Shown here one piece after another: positions 26,128-34,613 of a DNA stretch of 64,000 bases. The notes under the pieces are model-generated. The model searched no databases and was not told the DNA's origin. It was given only the letters and a program-made list of their open reading frames with translations. Origin of the DNA: Streptomyces rhizoryzae (lineage in GTDB: Bacteria; Actinomycetota; Actinomycetes; Streptomycetales; Streptomycetaceae); NCBI RefSeq assembly GCF_023155275.1, contig NZ_JALMUV010000002.1, positions 1 to 64,000 of the forward strand, in the 5' to 3' direction. A program made the position numbers and the translations under genes. Numbering within the stretch: the stretch's first letter is position 1; every line of letters starts with the position of its first letter.

Positions 26128-27750
26128 TCAGTGCGCTCCGCTGCCGGTCAGGGCGCGGACCTCCAGTTCGGCGTACTTGGCGGGGTCGGGCTCCTCACGG
26201 GAGAGGAGGGAGCCGAGCCAGCCGAGGAGGAAGCCCAGGGGGATGGAGACCAGGCCGGGGTTCTCCAGGGGGAAGACGGCGAAGTCGGCCCCGTGGAACA
26301 TCGAGGACTTCTTGCCGGAGACGACCGGCGAGAAGAGCACCAGGAGGACCGAGGAGGCCAGGCCCCCGTAGATGGACCACAGGGCCCCCCGCGTGGTGAA
26401 GCGCTTCCAGAAGAGGCTGTAGAGCAGGGTGGGGAGGTTGGCGGAGGCGGCGACGGCGAAGGCGAGCGCCACCAGGCCGGCCACGTTCAGACCGCGGGCG
26501 AAGACGCCGAGGACGATGGCGACCGCGCCGATGCCGACGGTCGCCCAGCGGGCCGCGCGGACCTCCTCCTTCTCGGTGGCCTGCCCCTTGCGGAGCACGT
26601 TGACGTAGATGTCGTGGGCGAAGGAGGAGGACGAGGCGAGGGTGAGGCCGGCGACCACGGCGAGGATGGTGGCGAAGGCGACCGCGGAGATCACCGCGAG
26701 CAGCACGGCGCCGCCGGGGGAGCCCGCGCCGCCGCCGATCTCCTGGGCCAGGAGCGGGGCGGCGGTGTTGCCGGCCTCGTTGTCGCGGGTGATGACGCCG
26801 GGCTTGATCAGCGCGGCGGCGCCGAAGCCGAGCGCCAGGGTCATCAGGTAGAAGACGCCGATGATGCCGATCGCCCAGTTCACCGACTTCCGGGCGGCCT
26901 TGGCGGTGGGCACGGTGTAGAAGCGGATGAGGATGTGCGGCAGGCCGGCGGTGCCCAGGACGAGGGCCAGGCCCAGCGAGATGAAGTCGATCTTCGAGGT
27001 GGCGGTGGCCCCGTACTTCAGGCCCGGCTCCAGGAAGGCGGAGCCCTTGCCGCTGTTCTCGGCGGCGGCGCCGAGCAGGGCGGAGAGGTTGAAGTGGAAC
27101 CGCCACGCCACCAGGAAGGTGATCAGCAGGGTGCCGGCGATCAGCAGGACGGCCTTGACCATCTGGACCCAGGTGGTGCCCTTCATGCCGCCGATGGTGA
27201 CGTAGAGGATCATCACGAGGCCGACCAGGACGACCACGAGGACCTTGCCGGTCTCGCTGGTGATGCCCAGCAGGAGGGTCACCAGGGCGCCGGCGCCGGC
27301 CATCTGGGCCAGCAGGTAGAAGATCGAGACGACGATGGTGGAGGCGCCCGCGGCGGTGCGGACCGGGCGCTGGCGCATCCGGTAGGCGAGTACGTCGCCC
27401 ATGGTGAACCGGCCGGAGTTGCGCAGCGGTTCGGCGACCAGGAGGAGCGCGACGAGCCAGGCGACGAGGAAGCCGATGGAGTACAGGAAGCCGTCGTAGC
27501 CGAAGAGGGCGATGGCACCGGCGATGCCGAGGAAGGATGCGGCGGACATGTAGTCGCCGGAGATGGCCAGGCCGTTCTGGAAGCCGCTGAACTGCCGGCC
27601 GCCGGCGTAGAAGTCGTCCGCTCCCCTGGTCTGCCGGCCGGCCCAGACGGTGAGGCCGAGGGTGGCGGCGACGAAGACCGCGAAGAGGGTGACGATCAGG
27701 GTGCGGTGCTCGCCGGCGGCGCCGGCGGCGAGGGGCGGGGCGAGGTTCAT
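26128..27750 (-). CDS. sodium/solute symporter, cation-acetate (ActP) type
   Basis: 540-residue SSS-family permease with about 13 hydrophobic helices. Sequence marks include DDFYAGGRQFSGFQNGLAISGDYMSAASFLG, GYDGFLYSIGF, GLPHILIRFYTV and SSSFAHDIYVN, all typical of ActP-like acetate/short monocarboxylate carriers. The ATG at 27750 overlaps the stop of the DUF485 gene (ATGA). The DUF485-ActP pair parallels yjcH-actP of E. coli. Confidence 0.93.
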   Translation of the reverse strand: MNLAPPLAAGAAGEHRTLIVTLFAVFVAATLGLTVWAGRQTRGADDFYAGGRQFSGFQNGLAISGDYMSAASFLGIAGAIALFGYDGFLYSIGFLVAWLVALLLVAEPLRNSGRFTMGDVLAYRMRQRPVRTAAGASTIVVSIFYLLAQMAGAGALVTLLLGITSETGKVLVVVLVGLVMILYVTIGGMKGTTWVQMVKAVLLIAGTLLITFLVAWRFHFNLSALLGAAAENSGKGSAFLEPGLKYGATATSKIDFISLGLALVLGTAGLPHILIRFYTVPTAKAARKSVNWAIGIIGVFYLMTLALGFGAAALIKPGVITRDNEAGNTAAPLLAQEIGGGAGSPGGAVLLAVISAVAFATILAVVAGLTLASSSSFAHDIYVNVLRKGQATEKEEVRAARWATVGIGAVAIVLGVFARGLNVAGLVALAFAVAASANLPTLLYSLFWKRFTTRGALWSIYGGLASSVLLVLFSPVVSGKKSSMFHGADFAVFPLENPGLVSIPLGFLLGWLGSLLSREEPDPAKYAELEVRALTGSGAH

Positions 27751-28169
27751 GCGCCGGCCTCCTGGACGTCGGTCCGGCCGGTGCCGTCTCCGGGGGCATC
27801 GGTCCGCGTGCCGTCCCGCGGGGCGGCGGCCGGGCCCGCCAGCCGGGCCCTGAGGGCCTCGGCGCGCGGGTCGAGCCGGGCCGCGGCGTGCCGCGCGTAC
27901 CACCAGGCGATCAGGAACGTGGTGGCGAACTGGGCGACGCCGAGCACCAGGGCGACATTGAGGTGGCCGGCCACCTTGGTGGCCATGAAGCCGCCGGCGT
28001 AGCTGGACAGCAGGACGTAGCCGAGGTACCAGAGCACGAAGGCCAGGGTGAGCGGGAAGGCGAACGACCGGTGCGCGCGCCGGAGTTCGGCGAACTCCGG
28101 GCTCGACTGCACCTGGCGGTAGTCGGGCGGGTCGTGCTCTCCCCGGTCGGCGGAGGGTGCGGTGATCAC
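27747..28169 (-). CDS. DUF485 membrane protein (YjcH-like)
   Basis: 140-residue protein with the DUF485 core: SSPEFAELRRAHRSFAFPL, then two helices, TLAFVLWYLGYVLLSSYAG and HLNVALVLGVAQFATTFLIAWWYARHA. The C-terminal tail is Ala/Arg/Asp-rich. GTG start with AGGAGA five bases upstream. It is first in the operon with the symporter and is probably an accessory subunit. Confidence 0.92.
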   Translation of the reverse strand: MITAPSADRGEHDPPDYRQVQSSPEFAELRRAHRSFAFPLTLAFVLWYLGYVLLSSYAGGFMATKVAGHLNVALVLGVAQFATTFLIAWWYARHAAARLDPRAEALRARLAGPAAAPRDGTRTDAPGDGTGRTDVQEAGA

Positions 28170-28223
28170 GGAGTCTCCTGACGCTCGATGAGCGGGTGGG
28201 GGCCTGCAATAAGCCCTGGATAA

Positions 28224-28237
28224 GTGACGTGGATCAC
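28224..28237 (-). promoter_or_regulatory. CRP-type binding site upstream of the DUF485-symporter operon
   Basis: GTGACGTGGATCAC: on the minus strand GTGA-N6-TCAC, the perfect half-site pair of the CRP/GlxR family consensus. It lies 55-68 bases upstream of the DUF485 start codon, a usual position for an activator or repressor site. Confidence 0.6.
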
Positions 28238-28285
28238 GCATCGTAGAGGCGCCCGGCGCGGGGCGACAGACGGTGGATGGTTGAA

Positions 28286-28306
28286 TTCCCGAAGAAAACG
28301 GGGGAA
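28286..28306. repeat. short inverted repeat TTCCCG/CGGGGGAA
   Basis: TTCCCG (28286-28291) and CGGGGGAA (28299-28306) flank a seven-base A-rich loop in the gap between the DUF485 operon and the rightward genes. It may be an operator. Confidence 0.3.
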
Positions 28307-28354
28307 TGGCCGCACCGGCCGCCACCGCGCGGGCGGCGCTTCGTTGAGCCGGTC

Positions 28355-28564
28355 ATGACGCCGCCGCCCCAGCAGGACCCGCCGCCGTACGCCCCCCGCC
28401 GGCGCCCGTACGGCAGCGTCCGGCTGCCCGCGCCGGTCGCCGCCGCCCCCGCCCGGCCGCGCCCCGGGGCGGACGCGCGCCGCTGGTACGGCCCGCGGAT
28501 CCCGCTGCCACCCCTGAGCATGGGCGCCCTGCGCCGCCGCGACGGCGCGGGCCGCCGGGACTGA
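28355..28564 (+). CDS. doubtful Pro/Arg-rich 69-residue protein
   Basis: Reads MTPPPQQDPPPYAPRRRPYGS, ends GALRRRDGAGRRD. It is rich in Pro, Arg and Ala, has no clear fold or family, and no ribosome binding site before the ATG. It could be real because Streptomyces encode many such short proteins, or be chance coding in GC-rich DNA. The remaining bases to 28791 hold only the promoter of the protease gene. Confidence 0.25.
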   Translation: MTPPPQQDPPPYAPRRRPYGSVRLPAPVAAAPARPRPGADARRWYGPRIPLPPLSMGALRRRDGAGRRD

Positions 28565-28791
28565 CGGGACCGCGCGGCGCCCCGACGGTACCCGCCCCCT
28601 CCTTCACCTGACGCCCCGTCAAGCACCTCCCCCTTCTTCCCCCTTCACCCCTCCCACCGCATTGCGTCCGCGTCGCCCCTTTCGCCACACCCCATTGCCG
28701 CACACCGGTGATCGCCGATAGCTTCGCCTGTCATGTATCCGCCCGTGCGCGCTCCGCGGACGGGCGGTCCGACGGATGAGGTGGAGTACCC

Positions 28792-30285
28792 ATGGCACGT
28801 CCCCTTGCACATCCCCGGAAGAGACGTCTGCGGGCCCTGGCCGTACCGGTCGGGCTGGCACTGACCGCGTCGCTCGGCTTCCTGCCGGGCGCGGCCGGCG
28901 CCGCCGCGCCGGCGGACAGCGGCCCGCTGCTGTCGTACGTCGTGAACACCGCCCCCGGTCACACCACGGTCGGCGCCGTCGAGCGCGCGATAGGCAAGGC
29001 CGGCGGGAAGGTGATCACCGCCCACGAGCGGATCGGCGTGATCGTCGCCCATTCGGCCAACCCCCGCTTCGCCGCCACCGTCCGGACCGTCCCGGGCGTG
29101 CAGTCGGCCGGCGCGACCCGTACGGCGCCGCTGAAGCAGTCCGGCACCGATGACGTCGGCAAGCCGCAGCGGATCACCGCGGCCCAGCTCGCCGCGGCGG
29201 AACGGACCGCGAAGGCCAAGGGCGAGGAGCCGCTGGAGCCGCTCCAGTGGGACCTGCCGGCCATCAAGGCCGACCAAGCGGCGAAGGTGAACGCCGGCAG
29301 CCGCAAGGTGACCGTCGCGGTCATCGACACCGGGGTGGACGACACCCACCCCGACCTCAAGCCGAACTTCTCGGCCCGGCAGTCCGCCAACTGCGTGGGC
29401 GGCGTACCGGACACCTCCCCCGGCGCGTGGCGGCCCTACGACCCGGTCGAGGACGCCCACGGCACCCATGTGGCGGGCACCATCGCCGCGGCCCGCAACG
29501 GCGTCGGGGTGGCCGGCGTCGCCCCGGGCGTGAAGGTCTCGGCCATCAAGGTGAGCGAGCCCAAGACCAGCCTGTTCTACGCGGAGAGCGTGGTGTGCGC
29601 CTTCGTCTTCGCGGCCGACCACGGCGTCCAGGTCACCAACAACAGCTATTACGTGGACCCGTGGATGTTCAACTGCAAGGACGACGCCGACCAGGCGGCC
29701 ATCGTCGACGCGGTCGGCCGGGCCGCGAAGTACGCGCAGGACAAGGGCGTGGTGAACGTCGCCGCGGCGGGCAACGCCAACGCCGATCTGGCGGCCGACA
29801 AGCTCACCGACACCGGCAGCCCCAACGACTCCACCCCGGTCAGCCGCACCCTCAGCCCCAAGACGTGCTGGGACGTGCCGACCCAGCTGCCGGGCACCGT
29901 GACGGTCGCGGCGACCGGCTCGCACCGCCTGAAGTCCGGCTACTCCAACTACGGCCTCGGGCAGATCGACGTGGCCGCGCCGGGCGGTGACACCAAGCAG
30001 GTGCCCGAACTCCCCGCCAAGAACGGCAACATCCTCTCCACCATCCCCGGGGGCGACTGGGCGTTCTACGCCGGTACGTCCATGGCCTCCCCGCATGTCG
30101 CGGGCGTCGCGGCGCTGTTGAGGAGCGCGCACCCCAAGGCCGGCCCGCAGGAGATCCAGTGGCTCCTCAAGCAGCAGGCCGACAACCCCGGCTGCCCCGC
30201 GGGCGACGCCACCTGCACCGGCACCCCCCGGGTCAACAGCCACTTCGGCTACGGCATCGTCAACGCGCTGAAGGCGGTGGAGTAA
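28792..30285 (+). CDS. secreted S8 family serine protease (subtilase)
   Basis: 497-residue extracellular protease. The signal peptide covers residues 1-38 (RRLRALAVPVGLALTASLGF; AGAAA). A propeptide of the I9-like type follows (SYVVNTAPGHTTVGAVERAI), and the catalytic domain starts near 165. Catalytic residues: Asp179 (VAVIDTGVDD), His223 (DAHGTHVAGT) and Ser430 (GTSMASPHVAG), with Asn in NNSYY. Several Cys in the catalytic domain (Cys201 and later) suggest disulfides. No C-terminal anchor is present. GAGGTGGAG lies six bases before the ATG. Confidence 0.95.
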   Translation: MARPLAHPRKRRLRALAVPVGLALTASLGFLPGAAGAAAPADSGPLLSYVVNTAPGHTTVGAVERAIGKAGGKVITAHERIGVIVAHSANPRFAATVRTVPGVQSAGATRTAPLKQSGTDDVGKPQRITAAQLAAAERTAKAKGEEPLEPLQWDLPAIKADQAAKVNAGSRKVTVAVIDTGVDDTHPDLKPNFSARQSANCVGGVPDTSPGAWRPYDPVEDAHGTHVAGTIAAARNGVGVAGVAPGVKVSAIKVSEPKTSLFYAESVVCAFVFAADHGVQVTNNSYYVDPWMFNCKDDADQAAIVDAVGRAAKYAQDKGVVNVAAAGNANADLAADKLTDTGSPNDSTPVSRTLSPKTCWDVPTQLPGTVTVAATGSHRLKSGYSNYGLGQIDVAAPGGDTKQVPELPAKNGNILSTIPGGDWAFYAGTSMASPHVAGVAALLRSAHPKAGPQEIQWLLKQQADNPGCPAGDATCTGTPRVNSHFGYGIVNALKAVE

Positions 30286-30291
30286 CCATCA

Positions 30292-30320
30292 GGGGGCCCC
30301 GCCGGCGCGGCGGGGCCCCC
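30292..30320. terminator. bidirectional terminator after the protease gene
   Basis: 12-base perfect inverted repeat GGGGGCCCCGCC / GGCGGGGCCCCC with a five-base loop, six bases after the stop codon. Confidence 0.85.
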
Positions 30321-30360
30321 TCCTTCGGGCCTTCCGCAGGGGGAGACGCAACCCCGGGTG

Positions 30361-31095
30361 CTACGTCGGCACGGGGTGGAGGTCGCCGGTGGGGTGGGTG
30401 GGGCCGGGGGTGGCCGTGGTGAGGAGGCCGAGGGCCAGGGCGGTCTGGGCGCCGAGGTAGGTGAGCATGATCCAGAGTTGGGGGGCGGGGAGCTGGGGCC
30501 AGTGGGCGAGGCCGCCGGCGATGAGGGAGTCGGAGAGCAGGAAGAGCAGGCCGCCGGCGGCGGCGCGGGGGCCGGCGCGGAGGGCGCCGAACGCCATCGC
30601 GGTGAGCAGCAGGCTGTAGCCGGCGACCGGGATCCGCAGAGCGGCCGGCAGACCGGGCCAGAGCAGGGCGACGGTGGTGACCAGGGCAGCGGCATAGAGG
30701 GCGGCGGCCGCGGCGGCGCGGGACCGGCGGGCCGGGGCCGGGGTGCCGTGGCGGGCGAACAGGAGCAGGTAGCAGAGGTGGCCGGCCGCGAAGGAGCCCA
30801 TGCCGATCAGGAACGCGGTGGGGGCGCCGATCTGGAGGAAGGTGTCGCCGCCGCAGCCGAACAACAGCGCCGCGGCCAGCAGCGGCGGGCCGCCGCGCAG
30901 CAGGGTGTGCGCGGCGAGCAGCGGCATCAGGGCCGGTTTGGTCAGATGCACGGCGGTGTCCGCGAGGCCCGCCGGGCCGCTGCCGGGCGCGGCGGCGGCG
31001 TGCGCCGCGAGGGCGGCGAGGTGGCCGGCGGCCAGGACGGCGAAGGCGAGGAGCAGGGCGCGGGCGGCGCGCGGCCGGGGCGCGAGCGGTCTCAC
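30361..31095 (-). CDS. YhhN/TMEM86 family membrane protein (putative lysoplasmalogenase)
   Basis: 244-residue integral membrane protein with about eight helices. The two family Asp residues appear in LLFGCGGDTFLQ and LLFLLSDSLIAGG, the proposed catalytic pair. Human TMEM86A/B hydrolyse the vinyl ether bond of lysoplasmalogens; bacterial YhhN proteins belong to the same family but are mostly untested. The GTG start shares GTGA with the stop codon of the upstream desaturase-like gene, so the two are translationally coupled. Confidence 0.85.
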   Translation of the reverse strand: MRPLAPRPRAARALLLAFAVLAAGHLAALAAHAAAAPGSGPAGLADTAVHLTKPALMPLLAAHTLLRGGPPLLAAALLFGCGGDTFLQIGAPTAFLIGMGSFAAGHLCYLLLFARHGTPAPARRSRAAAAAALYAAALVTTVALLWPGLPAALRIPVAGYSLLLTAMAFGALRAGPRAAAGGLLFLLSDSLIAGGLAHWPQLPAPQLWIMLTYLGAQTALALGLLTTATPGPTHPTGDLHPVPT

Positions 31096-32078
31096 GCGGC
31101 CGACTCCCGCGCGGTGGACTTCCGGGTCGTGGTCCCGGCGGCGGACTCCCGGGCGGCGGCTGCCGGGGGCGGGGACGCGGCGGGCGGGGCCGGGGAGTTG
31201 GCGGGTGCGGGCGGCGGCGGGGTGGCCGCGCGGAGGCGGGCCGGCTGCCAGCCGGGGCCCCGGAAGATCCGGCCGGCGCGCTCGCCCCAGCTCTCCGCGG
31301 CCCGGAGGTCGCGGGCGATCGCGGCGTACTCGTGGGTGGCCACCCGCAGCGGGTTGAAGGTCTTGATGTTCTTCGTCAGGCCGTAGACGGGCCGTTCGGT
31401 CTCTGGGACGAACGAGCCGAACATCCGGTCCCAGATGATCAGGATCCCGCCGAAGTTGCGGTCCAGGTAGCCGCCTTGGGAGGCGTGGTGGACACGGTGG
31501 TGGGAGGGGGTGTTGAAGACGAACTCGACCGGGCGCGGCAGCGTGCCGATCCGCTCGGTGTGGACCCAGAACTGGTAGACGAGGTTGGCCCCGGAGGTGA
31601 AGGCGATCGCGGCCGGGTGCACGCCCAGCGCGACCATCGGGACGTAGAACGGCCAGACCGTCCAGGTCGTCCACGGCTGCCGCAGCGCGGTGGTGAGGTT
31701 GAACTTCTCGCTGGAGTGGTGGACGACGTGGCAGGCCCACAGGATGCGGATGACGTGGTGGCCGCGGTGCGACCAGTAGTAGAAGAAGTCCTGGGCGAGC
31801 AGCATCAGCAGCAGCGTCCACCACAGGACCGGGACGCGCAGCGGGGTGAGTTCGTAGACGGCGGCGTAGATCGCCACGATCGGGATCTTCCACAGCGCGT
31901 CGAAGACCAGGCTGCCCAGCCCCATGGTGACGCTGGTGGCCGCGTCCTTCGCCGCGTACCCGGCGGCGTCCTCGTCGGGGTGCAGGCGGTAGCTCACCAT
32001 TTCCACGACGGTGAGCAGGACGAAGGCGGGCACGGACCACAACACGACATCGGGCAGGTGCGGCATGTCCCGCACCAT
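31092..32078 (-). CDS. sterol desaturase/fatty acid hydroxylase family protein resembling alkylglycerol monooxygenase
   Basis: 328-residue membrane di-iron enzyme. The histidine boxes are intact: HRGHH (104-108), HVVHHSSE (117-124), and HHRVHH (193-198) with His173. Around them NLTTALRQ, YQFWVHTE, VFNTPSHHRVHH and GGILIIWDRMFGSF are very close to what I recall of human alkylglycerol monooxygenase (TMEM195), more than to sterol desaturases. That enzyme cleaves ether lipids. The C-terminal 50 residues are Pro/Ala/Arg rich. ATG at 32078 or 32066. Coupled to the YhhN gene. Confidence 0.9.
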   Translation of the reverse strand: MVRDMPHLPDVVLWSVPAFVLLTVVEMVSYRLHPDEDAAGYAAKDAATSVTMGLGSLVFDALWKIPIVAIYAAVYELTPLRVPVLWWTLLLMLLAQDFFYYWSHRGHHVIRILWACHVVHHSSEKFNLTTALRQPWTTWTVWPFYVPMVALGVHPAAIAFTSGANLVYQFWVHTERIGTLPRPVEFVFNTPSHHRVHHASQGGYLDRNFGGILIIWDRMFGSFVPETERPVYGLTKNIKTFNPLRVATHEYAAIARDLRAAESWGERAGRIFRGPGWQPARLRAATPPPPAPANSPAPPAASPPPAAAARESAAGTTTRKSTARESAA

Positions 32079-32236
32079 AAGTGCGCCGACGGGCGTACCG
32101 CTAGGGGTTGTTACTCAGAAGTATGTGAGACCGGGTGTCAGCGGTGTACCGGCGGTAGCCCCGGAGCGGCCGGTTCCGGGCGGGTGCCGCGCGGCGACCA
32201 CCGTGCGGTCCCTGTCAGTGGCGGCCCGTATCCTCA

Positions 32237-33277
32237 GTGACCATGCTCGAAGACCGCGGCGCAGCCGCTCACCGGACCGCGCCGAGGATCGGCCGCCAGC
32301 CGGGCCCGCAGACGCCGCCGGCCGACTGGCCGGACGCGTACCCCGAGGGGTACGCGGTCGTCGACGTGGAGACCACCGGCCTGGCCCGCGACGACCGGAT
32401 CATCTCCGCCGCCGTCTACCAGCTCGACGCCCGGGGCGAGTTCCAGGACTCCTGGTACACCCTCGTCAACCCCCGGCGCGACCCGGGCCCGGTGTGGATC
32501 CACGGTCTGACGAGCGAGGTGCTGGCGGACGCGCCGCTCTTCCCGGAGATCGTGCCGGAGCTGTCCGCGCGCCTGGCCGACCGGGTGCTGGTGGCGCACA
32601 ACGCGATGTTCGACTGGTCGATGCTGGCCCGCGAGTACGCCCGCGCCGCCGCCGTCCCCCCGGTGCGCCGGCGGCTGTGCACCATCGCGCTCGCCAAGGA
32701 GCTGGACCTGCCGCTGCCCAACCACAAGCTGGAGTCGCTGGCGGCGCACTTCGGCGTCATACAGGAGCGCGCGCACCACGCCCTGGACGACGCCCGGGTG
32801 CTGGCCGAGGCGTTCCGCCCCAGCCTGCACCGGGCCGCGCGGCAGCGCCTGCGGCTGCCGCTGCTGACCTGCCAGCCGCTGACGGAGTGGTCGGACGCCC
32901 CCGCGCCCCGCCCGCGCGCCACCGCCGGCGCCGGCGGGTACCGCCCCACGTCCTGGCGGCCCGCCCGCAAGCGCCCCGCCTGCCCGTACCCCAACCCGGG
33001 GCGCTACGAGCCCGGCGACCGGCTCGTCCAAGGCATGCGGGTCGCCTTCTCCGGCGACACCTCGGTGGACCGCGAACTGCTGGAGGACCGGGCGACCGAG
33101 GCCGGGCTGCACGTGGCGTCGAGCGTGTCCCGGCTGACGAGCCTGCTGGTGACCAACGACCCGGACGCCCGCACGTCCAAGACCGTCAAGGCCGCCTCGT
33201 ACGGCACCCCGCTGGTCGACGAGGCGGCGTTCATGCAGTTGCTCCAGGACGTGCGGCCCGCGCCTGCGTCCGGGTGA
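32237..33277 (+). CDS. DEDDh 3'-5' exonuclease with C-terminal BRCT domain
   Basis: 346-residue DnaQ-like exonuclease. ExoI YAVVDVETTGL (Asp/Glu), ExoII VLVAHNAMFDWSML, and ExoIIIe HHALDDARVLAEA give the DEDDh set at about residues 38-195. A Pro/Arg-rich linker leads to a BRCT-like domain (about 265-340; GMRVAFSGDTSVDRELLEDRATEAG). It is not the replicative epsilon subunit; the BRCT domain suggests a DNA damage role (inference). The start is either GTG at 32237 or ATG at 32243. Confidence 0.9.
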   Translation: MTMLEDRGAAAHRTAPRIGRQPGPQTPPADWPDAYPEGYAVVDVETTGLARDDRIISAAVYQLDARGEFQDSWYTLVNPRRDPGPVWIHGLTSEVLADAPLFPEIVPELSARLADRVLVAHNAMFDWSMLAREYARAAAVPPVRRRLCTIALAKELDLPLPNHKLESLAAHFGVIQERAHHALDDARVLAEAFRPSLHRAARQRLRLPLLTCQPLTEWSDAPAPRPRATAGAGGYRPTSWRPARKRPACPYPNPGRYEPGDRLVQGMRVAFSGDTSVDRELLEDRATEAGLHVASSVSRLTSLLVTNDPDARTSKTVKAASYGTPLVDEAAFMQLLQDVRPAPASG

Positions 33278-33340
33278 AGCCCGGCCAACACACCCGCCGG
33301 CACCGCGCCCGGCGGCCGCCCCGCCCGCACGCTGTGGCGC

Positions 33341-33574
33341 ATGGCACGTTGTGAGGTCTGCGGAAACGACTACGGCATGACGTTCGAGGTGCACGCGCAG
33401 GGCGCGGTGCACGTCTTCGACTGCTTCTCCTGCGCGATCCACCGCATGGCGCCGATCTGCGAGCACTGCCGGGTGCAGATCATCGGGCAGGGCGTGGAGG
33501 CGGACGGGAAGTGGTACTGCGGTGCGCACTGCGCCCGCTCGGCCGGGAAGGTGGGCATCGTCGACCGGGTCTGA
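33341..33574 (+). CDS. small LIM-like zinc-binding protein
   Basis: 77-residue protein with two metal knuckles spaced as in LIM domains: Cys4-x2-Cys7-x16-His24-x3-Cys28 (and Cys31), then Cys40-x2-Cys43-x16-Cys60-x2-His63/Cys64. The protein starts MARCEVCGNDYGMTF. It probably binds two zinc ions and acts as a protein or nucleic-acid contact module. Conserved in Streptomyces as far as I recall; function unknown. It starts 63 bases after the exonuclease gene on the same strand. Confidence 0.8.
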   Translation: MARCEVCGNDYGMTFEVHAQGAVHVFDCFSCAIHRMAPICEHCRVQIIGQGVEADGKWYCGAHCARSAGKVGIVDRV

Positions 33575-33654
33575 CGCCCGGCGCAGGCGACGCCCCGGCG
33601 CCCGCGGGGACCCCGGGCCGGGCGCCACCGGTGGCGCGAGGTACCGTCGCAGCC

Positions 33655-34521
33655 GTGTACCGCTTCCTGTTGTCCCGGCAGTGGGTGATCCTCACCCTCG
33701 TGGGTCTCGTCCTGATCCCGGTCATGATCAAGCTGGGGTTCTGGCAGCTCCACCGCCATGAGCACAAGGTGGCGCAGAACGCCCAGATCGCACACAACCT
33801 CGCCGCCACGCCGGTCCCGGTGACCGAGCTGGCCGCGGTCGGCCGCACGCTGCCGCACGGCGACATGTGGCGCCGGGTCACCGCCACCGGAAGCTACGAC
33901 ACCGCGCACGAGGTCGTGGTCCGGCAGCGCACCGCCGCCGACGAGCAGACCATCGGCTACTACGTCGTGACCCCGCTGGTCCTGTCCGGCGGCGACACCG
34001 TCCTGGTCAACCGCGGCTGGATCCCGGCCGGTGACGACCTGACCAAGTTCCCGAAGGTGCCGGCCGCCCCCCGGGGCACGGTCACGGTCACCGGCCGGAT
34101 GATGGCCGACGAGACCACCGCGGCCAGCGGCATCAAGGACACCAGGGGCCTGCCGCCCCGCCAGGTCATGCTGATCAACAGCCGGCAGCAGGCGGCGCGG
34201 ACGGGCCGGCCGACGCTCGGCGGCTACATCGAGCAGACCGCGCCGAAGCAGCAGGGCGGCCCGGAGATGGTGCCGGAGCCGGACCACGACTCCATCGGCC
34301 CGCACATGGCCTACGCGATCCAGTGGTGGCTGTTCGCGGCGGCGGTGCCGGTCGGCTGGGTGGTGCTCGTCCGCCGGGAGCGCCGCGACCGGCTGGCCGC
34401 GGCGGCCGGCGAGGGCGGGGACGCCGAAGCGGCCGCCGGCACCGGACCGGAGGGGGACGGCGACGGGGACGGCGGGCCGAAGGCGGCCGCCGGCACCGGG
34501 GAGCCCGCGGCCCGTGCCTGA
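33655..34521 (+). CDS. SURF1 family cytochrome oxidase assembly protein
   Basis: 288-residue membrane protein that helps assemble cytochrome aa3 oxidase. Transmembrane helices lie at residues 8-26 (RQWVILTLVGLVLIPVMI) and near 225-243 (WWLFAAAVPVGWVVLV). The extracytoplasmic SURF1 domain between them shows KLGFWQLHRHEHK, VTATGSYD, VVRQRTA, YYVVTPLVL and VLVNRGWIPAG. The last 45 residues are Gly/Ala/Asp-rich low complexity. GTG start at 33655 opens directly before the first helix. Confidence 0.93.
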   Translation: MYRFLLSRQWVILTLVGLVLIPVMIKLGFWQLHRHEHKVAQNAQIAHNLAATPVPVTELAAVGRTLPHGDMWRRVTATGSYDTAHEVVVRQRTAADEQTIGYYVVTPLVLSGGDTVLVNRGWIPAGDDLTKFPKVPAAPRGTVTVTGRMMADETTAASGIKDTRGLPPRQVMLINSRQQAARTGRPTLGGYIEQTAPKQQGGPEMVPEPDHDSIGPHMAYAIQWWLFAAAVPVGWVVLVRRERRDRLAAAAGEGGDAEAAAGTGPEGDGDGDGGPKAAAGTGEPAARA

Positions 34522-34613
34522 CCGCGGCGCCGCCCGCCGCGCCCGTACCGGCCCGTAGCCCGGACGGCCGCAGCCCCGAGTAGCCCGCCCGCCGGCCGGG
34601 AAGGAGGCGCGGC

